Origin: Isochrysis galbana
Taxonomy: Eukaryota > Haptophyta > Isochrysidales > Isochrysidaceae
Assembly (NCBI GenBank): GCA_018136815.1
Contig: CM030935.1
Location: 597,382 to 661,381, forward strand
Reading direction: 5' to 3'
DNA length: 64,000 nt
This document shows, in pieces, positions 11,936-20,984 of the stretch. The translations under genes were made by a program, and so were the position numbers. The notes below the pieces were generated by a model. It saw only the letters and a program-made list of their open reading frames with translations. It had not been told where the DNA came from and did no database searches. Position 1 is the first letter of the stretch; each line of letters begins with the position of its first letter.

Positions 11936-12300
11936 AAAGTCGCCGTATACGAGATGTTTCGTTTACGCAGCACATGTGATTACTTGCAATCATTGTGCAC
12001 GCCGTGCGTATGCGCATCGACTTCCCCCCTCGCGAGGGCGCCGTGCGTGCGCATAGAAACTTTTTTCCCTAAGGCCCACATTAACGTAAAGTAGCCATAT
12101 ACGAGATGTTTCGTTTGCGCAGCACGTGTGATTGCTTGCAATCATTGTGCACGCCGTGCGTATGCACATCGGCTCCCCCCCCCGCGGGGCGCCGTGCGTG
12201 CGCATAGCAACTTCCAGGAAGGTGCACGCCGTGCGTTCACTCTTTCCGCGGGGGGACTCTGGACGCAGAGGCGGTCGGGAACCGCGGGGGCACCCCTGGG
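11936..12300 (+). repeat. GC-rich palindromic tandem array
   Basis: Two units begin with CCGTATACGAGATGTTTCGTTT (about 11943) and CCATATACGAGATGTTTCG (about 12095), followed by TTGCAATCATTGTGCACGCC and CCGCGGGG-type palindromes. The same units occur inverted at 22660-23040. Confidence 0.7.
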
Positions 12301-12508
12301 ACCGGGGAAATATTACCGTATATTGCGAAAACACTAACGTAAACAATCGATAGGTCTTGGGGTCTCTCCCCTCCCCCCGGGCCCCCTCCCCCGGGTCCCC
12401 TCCTCCCCCTCTCATCGACCTACCAGAGAGAGACGGCTCCTACTGCCTGCCTCCCTCCTCCCTCCTCGCTCACCCTCCAGCTCTCTCCTCGCCCTCGTCT
12501 TCCTCACG

Positions 12509-14422
12509 ATGGTGGCGACTCGGCGCGCATCGGTACGGTCCTCCGTCCTCTCCTCTCGTGCTCCTGCTCGCTGGTTTCGTTCGACTCGCTCGACACAGCC
12601 ACCTGTCGACTGGACGCCGAGCGCAAGCGCTGCTCGCACGACTCGTTCCTCTTCCTGCTCCAAGGGCGCGGCGGAGGAGGCGGATCCTGTTCGCGTTCCT
12701 GATGCCGAGGAGGAGGCCCTTTCCCCGACCGATGAGGCCACCACCACCACCACCGACGAGGACTCCGGGCCTGTGGGAGGAGAAGAGGAGAACGAGGACT
12801 GTGCGTCGGACGCTCCAGGTCTTCTTGTTCCCATCGCGCGGGTTGCGGATGTCGAGGAGCCAGCCGAGTCGATGGAGGAGGTCGAGACCGCCCACGCGCT
12901 CGCTCTCGCCGATGAGAAGGAAGCCGAGGAAGAGGACGAGAAGGCGGAGAAGGCGGAGAATGAGAAGACGGCTGCGTCCGACGCACCAGTCGGAGAAGTC
13001 TTCACTCGGTTCGAAGAGGCCACGCAGCTGGAAGAGGCCACTCAGCTCGAGGAGGAGGAGAAGGGCGAGACCGCCGAGGAGGCCGAGACCGCCGAGGCGC
13101 CCGCTCCTGCCAAGGCGAACGAAAAGGAGGGTGAGGAGAAGACGGAGGAAAAGGAAGAGGAGACGTCCGACGCACCCGCTCAGGAGGGGTTGGAGGTGGC
13201 CACGCAGCTGGAGGAACTGACTCAGCTCGAGGATTCCGCGGAGACCGCAGCCGAGCCGACCTCCGCGGAGGCCGCGATCGAGACCTCCACGGATGCCTCG
13301 CGTGTGATGGAGGACCATGCGTCCGACGCTCAAGCGGACGCTATGTTGGAGCCCATCGTTGACGAGAAGGACGACGACGACATGTTTGACTTTTGGGACA
13401 TGGCCAAGGAGCCCGATGGGGCGAAGGAGCCGGAGGAGCCAGTTGAGGAGGAGGCCGTCGTGAACAGTGGCTCCTCAGCGGTGGACTTGAGCGATGTCGC
13501 GGCTGGTGTTTCCAATGACTCCATGCACATTGACCTGACCGACGAAGCGGTAGATGTGGCGGCCACGCCTTGTTCGACGAATAGTGAGTCGGCGGCGGAG
13601 GAGTCCGAGGAGGAGTCGGAGGAGGACATTCTCCGCACCCTGAAGGAGCTCAAGGCGACCATTAAGCGGCTCGAGTCGCAGATGAAGAAGAAGCGTCCGC
13701 GCGCGAGGTCGCCAAGCGTCCCGTCCAAGAAGACCAAGCGTGCCGCCTCAGCCCAAGCGGAGGTCTCGCCGCGCCCTGTCGCCGAGGAAGCCGAAGTTCC
13801 GCCTCAGCCAGAAGCGGAGGAAGAGGCGGAGGAAGAGGCGGAAGAGCCGGAAGAGGCGGAGGAGGAAGCGGAGGAGGAGGAGGCGCGCCCGACCGGCCAC
13901 GTCCCTGTGACGAAGCGTGAGTGCCGCTTCTGCTTTTTGGCCAAGCACGAGCTGACGAAGCACGACAAGAACGGCCGCATGTACGTCAACTTTGTGCTCT
14001 TCGAGAAGAAGGTGGACTCGGATGGCACGGGCGTGCGCCTCGGCTCGGAAGAGATGCGCGAGCTCAACTTTCGCAAGTTTGTGCTGAAGGGCAAGAAGGA
14101 GGAGAAGAAGTGGGGGATCGTCCTCCGCGGCTACGACATGGACAAGTACTCGGAAGGCACGATGCCGGTCAAGGTGTACAGGTGCTCGAGCGCGGAGTTC
14201 CCTTACGTCGAGTCGAGCTGCCAACAGTTCGTCAGCTCCGTGGCGAAGGCCCTTGGTCGCCCTTACCGCACTGCCCCCAAGGCTCCGTATGTGCTTTATG
14301 CCCTCCGCGACAACGAGACCATGAAGGTGCACGCGAAAGATCAGCTAAGCCAGTGGAACGGCCTCTGCCGCGATTGCAAAAAGACGTACGGCAAGCCGCG
14401 CACTCGTGTGTGCAAGGCTTGA
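12509..14422 (+). CDS. Large acidic protein with C-terminal CxxC pairs, element-borne
   Basis: This intact 637-residue ORF begins MVATRRASVRSSVLSSRAPA. A basic/Ser-rich N-terminus is followed by about 350 residues dominated by Glu/Ala/Asp repeats (EEATQLEE..., KEAEEEDEK), a basic patch (KKKRPRARSPSVPSKKTKR) that could be a nuclear localisation signal, a second Glu-rich run, and a globular C-terminal domain of about 170 residues. That domain opens with CRFCFLAKHELTKHDKNGR and ends with CRDCKKTYGKPRTRVCKA, so two CxxC pairs could bind a metal. Upstream are the palindromic array and the element terminus. Copies of parts occur at 5870-6013 and 20985-22520. It therefore belongs to a mobile family; whether it is a transposase, DNA-binding protein or capsid-like protein is unknown. 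Confidence 0.7.
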   Translation: MVATRRASVRSSVLSSRAPARWFRSTRSTQPPVDWTPSASAARTTRSSSCSKGAAEEADPVRVPDAEEEALSPTDEATTTTTDEDSGPVGGEEENEDCASDAPGLLVPIARVADVEEPAESMEEVETAHALALADEKEAEEEDEKAEKAENEKTAASDAPVGEVFTRFEEATQLEEATQLEEEEKGETAEEAETAEAPAPAKANEKEGEEKTEEKEEETSDAPAQEGLEVATQLEELTQLEDSAETAAEPTSAEAAIETSTDASRVMEDHASDAQADAMLEPIVDEKDDDDMFDFWDMAKEPDGAKEPEEPVEEEAVVNSGSSAVDLSDVAAGVSNDSMHIDLTDEAVDVAATPCSTNSESAAEESEEESEEDILRTLKELKATIKRLESQMKKKRPRARSPSVPSKKTKRAASAQAEVSPRPVAEEAEVPPQPEAEEEAEEEAEEPEEAEEEAEEEEARPTGHVPVTKRECRFCFLAKHELTKHDKNGRMYVNFVLFEKKVDSDGTGVRLGSEEMRELNFRKFVLKGKKEEKKWGIVLRGYDMDKYSEGTMPVKVYRCSSAEFPYVESSCQQFVSSVAKALGRPYRTAPKAPYVLYALRDNETMKVHAKDQLSQWNGLCRDCKKTYGKPRTRVCKA

Positions 14423-14954
14423 AAAGGGTATGAAGGGGTTTGCGCAGGGTGTGAAGTGGTTTACACGAGGGTGTGAAGAACGTTTTACTATAATCTCCGG
14501 TAGTGGAATGGAAGCAGAATGGGGGAGTGAACTAGTGTTTTGCGTCCACTTGAGCGTTCTCAGACGTTAGTTGGTCTTTTATTGTATACGCGGCAGCGGG
14601 CTTACAACGGGCTTACGCGGGCGGTACTGTTTTTGCGCATTTGTCTGCGCGGCTGCAGTTGGCGCGCACACTTCCCCCCCGCCCCCGCGGAGAACAGGCG
14701 TGTAGCGCCTCGACCTCGACTGTGCACCGACCGAGTCGAGCTCTAGTGGCTTGAGCTCGACGAGCAGGCGGGTGCGCACGACGCCGACAGCCGCGCTGCG
14801 CCGCGCGCATGACGCCGACACGCCCTCCTCCCTCATGGACACGGAGGCAGGGGCACCGGAAAAAAAAAAGAGGGGGGGGAGGGGGGCCAATTTCCCGTCA
14901 GTTTCCCGCGCGCCTCCCCTCCCGCGCGCTCCCTTGCGGCCCCCTTTGGGAGAA
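14423..14954. other. Intergenic, between the acidic ORF and the methyltransferase
   Basis: GTGTGAAG repeats occur at 14448-14480. A GC-rich stretch follows whose frame is open into the methyltransferase (from 14751) but is low-complexity, so I prefer the later ATG. Confidence 0.35.
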
Positions 14955-15383
14955 ATGGTCCCTCTGCTCGCCCTCGCGGCCGCATCGGCCGCCGCCCTCG
15001 CCACTCCCCCCACCCCCTACTGGCGCGACCGGCGGATCCACACGCTGGGCAACACGGGCGCCCTCGGCTGGCTGCACGCCGCACTGGCGCCCGCCGCCAC
15101 GGGTGCGATCGACCGGCTCGCCTACCGCGGCTTCGACGTGCGCCGCCGTGTCCAAGGCCGCATCCCGTCCACCGCCGTCGTGGTGGACCTCTGCTGCGGC
15201 ACCGGCTTCTCGGTCACGCCCCACACGCGCTCGGTCGGCGTCGACCTCAGCGTGCCCATGCTCACCGTCGCGCGCGCAAGGGGCACCAACGCCGCCCTCG
15301 TGCGCGGAGACGCCGAACGGTGGGGCATGCCGCGCATGTGCGACGTCGCCACGCTCATGTTTGCGGCGCACGAGATGCCGCCG
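14955..15383 (+). pseudogene. Class I SAM methyltransferase, 3' end lost to retroelement
   Basis: From the ATG at 14955 (MVPLLALAAASAAAL, a hydrophobic signal or transit-like start) the protein continues through LGWLHAALAPAATGAIDRLA to motif I (VVVDLCCGTGFS), an acidic motif II (SVGVDLSVPMLTVA) and the HEMPP motif near the breakpoint. This pattern is typical of small class I methyltransferases. At about 15384 the reading frame passes into antisense reverse-transcriptase sequence, so the C-terminal third of the fold is missing. A product ending at 15446 would carry about 20 unrelated residues. The original substrate cannot be inferred. Confidence 0.7.
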
Positions 15384-16827
15384 TTGATTTTGATCGTGCG
15401 GATCGGTCTCGCTTCCTCGCTTGTGAGCGCTTTGGCTAGTCGTTGAAAGTCCGGTCCGAAGTTGAGCAGGCGGAGCGCTAGGTGATAGAATTCCCAGCTG
15501 ACTCTATCGAAGGCTTTCTCCCAATCGAGCGCTAGGAGGAGGCCCGGCTCTCCCGTTTCGTCGAGGTATGCCCTCGTTAGTTGCAGGAGGTGAGTAGCTT
15601 CGCTTATCAGTCTCCTAGGCACGAATCCTAGTTGATTGTCAGAGATAATGTTACCTATTACTTTGCTAAGTCGGTTTGTTAGTATTTTCGCTAGGATTTT
15701 GTAATCACTTTGTAATAATGTTATAGGCCTGTAGTTTCTGGGGTCACGCGCATCGCCCTTTTTGTAGAGGAGTATGATATCCCCTTCCCTCATGGTGTAC
15801 GGGATAAGGCCCGTATCGAACGTTTGGTTGTACAGGTCTGTCAGGATTGGCGCTACTAGCTCCTCGTGCGCCTTATAGACTTCTGCCGGTATCCCATCTG
15901 GTCCCGCGCTCTTTCCGGGGCCTATGCTCCGGATGGCTAGAAGGGTCTCTTCCACTGTGATCCGCCCTTCCAGTCGGCGTCTGTCGAGTATGGTGAGGGG
16001 ACGGTCGGATAGTGTGACTTCGAGCTCGGGTTCTCGCTGCGACTCTTTGGGGGAGTACAGCCAGGAGTAGTATCTTCTGAATTCTCTACGGATGCCGTCG
16101 TCGGACGTCGTCGTTTCGTGATCGGCGTGCACTGGGTTGTTCCAGTCGCTGGTCTTGTATATCTCTTTTATGTTTCCGCTCCATTTTTGTTGTTTGAGTT
16201 TCCTGAAGAACTCTTTAGAGTGGAGGTCTTCTTGGCGGAGCTTGGCGTGCAAGGGCAGGTATCTTAGGGGCATCTTGCCGCGCTCGTCCGCTAGTTGTCG
16301 GTTGGCTTCCGTGATCTCACGTGTGAGATTCGCGTCCGGGCCTCCCTTGATGAGTTTGATGTTAAGTGTCGCGATTGTCCTTTCCAAGGTGGATTGGATG
16401 GTGGGCGTTCTTCTGACGCGTGTTTCCTCCCTCAGGAAGGTGGCTACGAGCGCTTTCGCGTTGGCCCATTCTTCTGCCAAGTCGCCGCCTCCAAGCGCAT
16501 TTTCTTGTGCCCTACGGAAGAGGAGCTCCGCTACTCTCATGGCTCCTTCTTCGCGGATGATCTCGGCGTCTATGGGTAGGTCGTAGTTGCGGTTCGGGTT
16601 GTAGCTCGGCGTCTCGAACGCGGCCAGCAGCGGTAGGTGGTCGGAGGCCGCCTTCCCTGTGAATAGATCCGGGCTGGGCCCCAGCTTGTGCCATTGAAAT
16701 TTGTCGGTGGCTCGACTGTGGTATATTCGGTCTATCCTCGTGTGTATGGTGTGCGCTAGGCGAGTGTAGCCCTTGTTCGGTCCTAGTTTCATGGTCCGAT
16801 GCGCGTCTTGTAGTCCGGCTTCTTTAA
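15384..16827 (-). mobile_element. Non-LTR retrotransposon ORF2, endonuclease end and reverse transcriptase
   Basis: Reading on the minus strand, this part begins with the C-terminus of an APE-type endonuclease (RIDRIYHSR, then the ASDHLPLLAAF motif). A long linker follows, then the L1/Tx1-like reverse-transcriptase block: GPGKSAGPDGIPAEVYK, RPITLLQSDYKILAKILTNR, QLGFVPRRLISEA and the palm motif LLLALDWEKAFDRVSW. It stops at about TIKIN, before the YADD box and thumb, where methyltransferase sequence begins. The ORF is otherwise open, so this is a relatively young but incomplete copy. Its upstream part continues at 17723-18020, beyond a later insertion. Confidence 0.9.
16812..16827. repeat. 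16-bp target-site duplication, left copy
   Basis: AGTCCGGCTTCTTTAA is repeated exactly at 17707-17722 and brackets the 879-bp insertion. It encodes part of the endonuclease on the minus strand. Confidence 0.9.
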
Positions 16828-17706
16828 ATAAATAAAATTAAAATTAAAATGTTATATCCTAGCCAACCCCACTAGCTAATTGGACACAACTTTTCAGCCC
16901 CGGACTCCCGCCATGCCTGGCGAGCCAGGTGTCCGAGTGGTACCGGGGGGGGGGGCATTGCCCCCTCCCCTCGATATTTGTCCTCCCCCCAGTGCAAGCA
17001 CCGGCCCTACGCACCCCAGCACACCCTCTCCTCGAGGCCACGCTGGGGGAAAACCCCTTTCGGGTAAAAGCAACGCAGGGGGGGGGGGCACTCGTGAGTT
17101 TAGGGGCCTAGAGCGCTAATCTCCCTCGCCCGAGCGAGTGGCCGCGGCGAGCCGCGGCCCTTCCCTCCTGGCTCTGGCGCCCCCGTCTTCTCTTACCCAA
17201 CTAGGTCTAGAAGACACGTAAACACCGGAGGGGAGAGCTGCCGCTCCCCCCTCCCCTCCCTCTTCCCTTTTCCTCCTCTCTTCCCTGCGGCGGGGGCCCA
17301 TGGCGCGCGCCTGCGGCCCCTCGCTCAGGTCCCCAGATGGCCTGCAGGGCCTGGGAGCACAGCTCAGGGGGCAGGTGAGGCTGGGGCATGGCCCTGGCCC
17401 CTCCTGCCTCTCCCTCGCTGGCGCTCCGCTCCCCTGCAAGTCGACTGGAGCTGGCTGGGGGGTCCTGAACAGGGGGGCCCAGGGGGAGGAGGGGCTGGTC
17501 AGAGGAATGGGCAGGCCACGACAGGCCAGGGCGGGCGAATCAGGCGTGCCTGTGGGGAGAGGGATGGGTCAGCAGGGCAGTGTGCTCCTGGCAGGCCATC
17601 AGGCGTGCCAGGAGAGCGGGTGGTTCTTCCCCCATGGCAGGGGAGGAGTGGAGAGAGAGGGGGGCTCGTGCCCCGCCATGAGTGAACCAAGTATAAACTT
17701 AGTTGA
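16828..17706 (-). mobile_element. Complete non-autonomous retroelement, subfamily 1
   Basis: This 879-bp insertion is bounded by the exact 16-bp duplication. On the minus strand it starts with an AACTAAGTTTATACTTGGTT-type palindromic head and ends with GGCTAGGATATAACAT plus an (ATTTT/ATTT)n tail, as expected of target-primed retroposition. It carries GC-rich sequence with no convincing ORF, so it must borrow another element's machinery. Copies include 30991-32407 (+, itself split by an LTR), 32605-32813 (-) and the 3' end at 59745-59831 (-). Its 5' half is shared with subfamily 2, but its 3' end is different. Confidence 0.9.
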
Positions 17707-17722
17707 AGTCCGGCTTCTTTAA
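17707..17722. repeat. 16-bp target-site duplication, right copy
   Basis: An exact copy of 16812-16827. The endonuclease frame is continuous across the site once one copy and the insertion are discounted. Confidence 0.9.
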
Positions 17723-18020
17723 TCAAGGTTCTCCACTTGTCGCCATGTGTATTGGCGTACGGCGTCGGCCCCGTGCCTGCCGTGTCGGACGCCACGTTCT
17801 CCACGCAGTTGAAGTCGCCCCCCATTAGTGTCGGGGTGGTGGCGCTTTGCGTTATGTGCTGGTCTTGGCGCAGTTTTTCTATCTGGGTGCCTCTAGCCCC
17901 CGGGCTAGCGCTCAGGTACACTGAGAGGATATGGTATAGTTTTTCGTCTATCTCTATGTCCATTTTTACGCATCTTCCCTTTATGATTTCCACTACTGAG
18001 TCTACTCTAGGGATCACCCT
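17723..18020 (-). mobile_element. Endonuclease domain of the split non-LTR retrotransposon
   Basis: The minus strand encodes an APE-like endonuclease core: VEIIKGRCVKMDIEID, YHILSVYLSASPGARG and LMGGDFNCVENVASDT, the last containing the GDFN catalytic motif. It reads into the duplicated target site and continues in the reverse-transcriptase ORF beyond the insertion. The 5' side stops at about 18020 against another repeat, so ORF1 and the 5' UTR are absent. Confidence 0.85.
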
Positions 18021-18690
18021 GTGATGGCTTGCCAGGAGCCCACTGCCCTGCTGACCCACTCTCTCAGTGGCAGGCTCGCCTGCCTCGCGCGTCCTGGCCA
18101 GTCGTGGCCAGCCCCTCGCTCCAACCCCCCCTCCCCCCCTGTTCGACAGGCAGACAGGTGCAGAGTGGGGGCCCCTGAGGCCCAGGAGCGCCAGCGAGGG
18201 AGAGGCAGGGGAGACCAGGGCCCAGCCCCAGCCTCCTCTGCCCCCTGAGCTGGCCTCCAGGAGCCTTCAGGGGTCGCCAGAGGCAGCTGCAGGCCTGTCG
18301 CAGGCGCGCCATCGCGCGTGCCCGCAGGAGAGGGGAGAGAGAGCGCGGAGAAGGGGGTGGGCGGAGCGAGGGCTCCGCTCACCGGAAAATATGTAAGTCC
18401 CGCACCTGTTTACAGGAGAAGTCGGGACTGAGGACGCCGCCAGCCCGGTAGGCATAGGAGGAAGGGGGGAACGGATCACCGGGGGGGGGGGGGGGGGCGC
18501 GGGCCACCGACCATATCTAAGCCCTTTCCCCCTATCCCCCTAGTAGTGCACGGGGGGAGTCGCCTGATGGCGGGGGCGGGAAAGGGCCGGGAGAGAGGGG
18601 GTGTAGACAGTTTTGCTGCGTGAGTAAAAAGTAGAGGGTCCACGGCCGCGTGTGCGGTGAGACTATTAAGAAGTTAATTAATTATACTTT
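18021..18690 (+). mobile_element. Non-autonomous retroelement, subfamily 2, 5'-truncated copy
   Basis: This is close to 6014-6683 throughout, including a long G run (18481-18497), the GTAGTGCACGGGGGGAGTCG block and a terminal ATTAAGAAGTTAATTAATTA tail. It lacks the AACTAAG head. The conserved hairpin lies at 18396-18429. No ORF is supported. Confidence 0.8.
18396..18429 (+). other. Conserved RNA hairpin, second copy
   Basis: AGTCCCG...CGGGACT outer stem with an inner CCTGTTTACAGG hairpin, identical to 6388-6421. Confidence 0.6.
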
Positions 18691-18762
18691 TGCGCCTTCC
18701 TTCTGCTCTCGGCTGCTTGAATATGTATAATAAATAGTAGTAGTAAAAGTAAAGACCCCGCG

Positions 18763-18862
18763 GCTTCTAAGAAACTATCAAGGTGTGGGAGTCGGCTTAT
18801 GGCTTATGTAGAAAATGTAGAAGGCAAAAATCCCTGTTTTCTTAATGGTGCACCCTTACTGT
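18763..18862 (+). promoter_or_regulatory. Shared upstream sequence (LRR gene side)
   Basis: A sequence of about 100 bp ends in CTGTTTTCTTAATGGTGCAC and CTTACTGTA. It aligns with 55901-55991 on the opposite strand. Both copies lie upstream of a host gene in the same orientation, here about 210 bp before the LRR ATG. It could be a regulatory element or an old repeat. Confidence 0.5.
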
Positions 18863-18974
18863 ACTCGTAGTAGTAGGCTTTTTTTGGCGCTCCACAAATA
18901 GTTTAAAGTACTTTACACATCGGAGTTGGGAGTGAGTCCGTTCGTTCCTTCGCTCGACTCCCGACTGAACCTCC

Positions 18975-19040
18975 TCCCCCCCTTTCCCCTCTTCCCCCCC
19001 CCCCCCCCCCCCCCCCCCCCCCGACACCCCCCCCCCCCAT
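18975..19040 (+). promoter_or_regulatory. Poly-C tract before the LRR gene
   Basis: Almost uninterrupted C on the sense strand ends about 35 bp before the ATG. Similar tracts precede several other genes in the window. Confidence 0.55.
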
Positions 19041-19074
19041 CCCGCCCGCCTCGCCTCCATCATCCATCGCCCTC

Positions 19075-20208
19075 ATGACGACGGCTCTGCACCTCTTCCG
19101 TGACGCCTACCTTAAGGCGTGTGAGGGGAGTTCGCCCCACGCTTATGTCTTAGCCCAGTGCGATCGCCCGGATGCGGAACAGCTCCTCTGCGGCGGCCGA
19201 GACCGTGGTGAGCATCCGCGGCTCGACACGACCGCCGCGGCGAACGCTGCAAGTGCAATGAGCAGGGGAGGGCATCCGTTCACGCTGGTCGACTTCTCGA
19301 GTAGCCAGCTGACGTCTGGGTGTGTCGACCCCCTGGTGAAGCTGCTGCAGGACGATTCAACCATCGAGACGCTCAGCTTGAGCAACAATGACCTCGGTCC
19401 GGAAGACATCACGGCTTTGTGCGGTGCAGCCTCAAAGAACACTACTGTGCGCGAATTGGATTTCGGAAGCAACACTGCGGGGGCCGAAGGGGGCCTTGCA
19501 GCGGCAGATATGCTGCAACAGAATTCGACGCTCAAGACTTTGCGGCTCGGCAACTGCAGCCTAGACACGCAGGGAATCATCGCCATTGCCACAGTGCTGC
19601 AGGGGAATAGCACTCTCGAGCTGCTTGACATCTCTCGACCACTGGCGACGGCTCAGCAGATGGAAGAGGCGTTGAGCCACATTGGGCGTATGCTCAGCTC
19701 CAACACTGCGCTGATCCAGCTAGACCTTTCGAAGTGCAGGATTCGTGACCATGGCCTGTCGATGATAGCCTCTGCATTGCTGCAAGCGGGAAGCAAGTCG
19801 CGCCTCTCTTCCCTTTTGCTGCGCTGCAATGAGATCTCCCTGCGAGAAAGCGACGCCGTCGGCGAATTTGGAAAACTCATGGCTTCGTACGCGTGTCACC
19901 TCGTCCGCCTGGATCTGAGCGCCAATCGCTTGCAAGATGATGGCGCCCTCATTCTCTCGGAGCAGCTCAACTCCAACTCCACCTTGACCCACTTGGACAT
20001 CACTCACAATAGCATCACTTCATGTGGGCTGTGTGCCCTTGGGCCTGTGCTTGCAAGGCATCGTTCCATCACCACTGTTGCTGTGATCGGCAATAGATTC
20101 GATTCCGCTGCCTGCCGTTCATGGTTGCCAGCGCTCCAAACTAAGCTGAAAGTCGATTTTGGGATCCAAGAAGTGGATGGCGTATACTCTTGTGTGCCAA
20201 TGGCGTGA
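19075..20208 (+). CDS. Leucine-rich-repeat protein (RNase-inhibitor/LRRC34-like)
   Basis: This single-exon protein has 377 residues. After about 65 N-terminal residues there are at least seven RI-type LRRs of about 28 residues, such as STIETLSLSNNDLGPEDI, STLKTLRLGNCSLDTQGI, TALIQLDLSKCRIRDHGL, LVRLDLSANRLQDDGA and STLTHLDITHNSITSCGL. No NACHT, F-box or TM region is seen. RI-type LRR proteins act as binding scaffolds; LRRC34-like or T-complex-type cytosolic roles are possible but unproven. The ATG lies just after a long poly-C tract, and no intron is needed. Confidence 0.85.
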   Translation: MTTALHLFRDAYLKACEGSSPHAYVLAQCDRPDAEQLLCGGRDRGEHPRLDTTAAANAASAMSRGGHPFTLVDFSSSQLTSGCVDPLVKLLQDDSTIETLSLSNNDLGPEDITALCGAASKNTTVRELDFGSNTAGAEGGLAAADMLQQNSTLKTLRLGNCSLDTQGIIAIATVLQGNSTLELLDISRPLATAQQMEEALSHIGRMLSSNTALIQLDLSKCRIRDHGLSMIASALLQAGSKSRLSSLLLRCNEISLRESDAVGEFGKLMASYACHLVRLDLSANRLQDDGALILSEQLNSNSTLTHLDITHNSITSCGLCALGPVLARHRSITTVAVIGNRFDSAACRSWLPALQTKLKVDFGIQEVDGVYSCVPMA

Positions 20209-20802
20209 CGCTGGTATCCGCGCTCAACGCTCACTTATGATAAGGCACATTGCTTTTCCCAGGTAAATGGTTGACATATTCGTTCATGAGGAAAACAGTG
20301 TTCACAAACTTTGCGAGGTGTAATGGATGCAAGCGGTCCATCGTTGCGTAGCGCCGTCTTCGTCGGATTTGCACAATGAAACACCACTTTGATTTTGGTG
20401 TTGACCATAGGACATTTGCTAGGCATTGCGTCGTGACGCACTGATCGGTTGTCGGAAGCAAAGTCGTTGAGGCTGCCTACTCTGGTGACCAATGGTGTTG
20501 AGAAACATGCAATCCAAGGACGTCTTGGACGGAGAGCTTTAGGAGCGACGCCATGCCAATTTAATTATTGATGACATGTGACTTCAAGGCGGTCTATGTA
20601 GCTGGGTTCTTTGTCGTCAATTGCGCTCTATACAAGAAACAACGCCTAGGCCATTGAACATTAAACTCCCGGGAGGGAATCAGGAATGGAATGAGGGGCG
20701 ATCGTTCGTGGCGGGCTGAAGGTAGATAGAACCCGTGTGCCTTACCACACTGCTACCGATCCCTTTCGCTTTGCACCGATGAACATCATCCAAGATCCAA
20801 GA
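20209..20802. other. Intergenic, 3' flank of the LRR gene
   Basis: No gene is recognised. The sequence is moderate in GC and lacks repeats that I can match elsewhere in the window. Confidence 0.4.
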
Positions 20803-20945
20803 CAACTAAGTTTATAGTTAGTTCGGCATGGAGGCCAACCTACTTTTATAAGTGGGGGTCAATGGGGGCCTCGCGCCCCCCTCTCTCCATCGCGGACACC
20901 CCCCGGGGTGGGCCCGTACAATTAACCCCAGCCCCTGCCCTCTCA
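20803..20945 (+). repeat. AACTAAG head joined to GTCAATGGGGGCC repeat, copy 2
   Basis: CAACTAAGTTTATAGTTAGT at 20805 is the palindromic head of the non-autonomous retroelement. It is followed within 30 bp by the AAGTGGGGGTCAATGGGGGC repeat also seen at 3955 and 52606. The junction suggests that this repeat is the body of a third retroelement type sharing the same head. Confidence 0.6.
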
Positions 20946-20974
20946 CCGAGGACAAGGAAGCCGAGGAGGAGGAC
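20940..20974. repeat. 35-bp inverted duplication, left arm
   Basis: A perfect inverted copy of 21074-21108, made of acidic-gene coding sequence (ACCGAGGACAAGGAAGCCGA). It lies at the truncation point of the acidic-gene copy and implies fold-back template switching when the copy broke. Confidence 0.75.
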
Positions 20975-20984
20975 GTCCTCGAAC

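Noticed and set aside
12357..13333. Arg/Pro-rich ORFs overlapping the acidic gene
   Set aside because: These are shifted-frame and antisense shadows of GAG/GAA-rich coding sequence.
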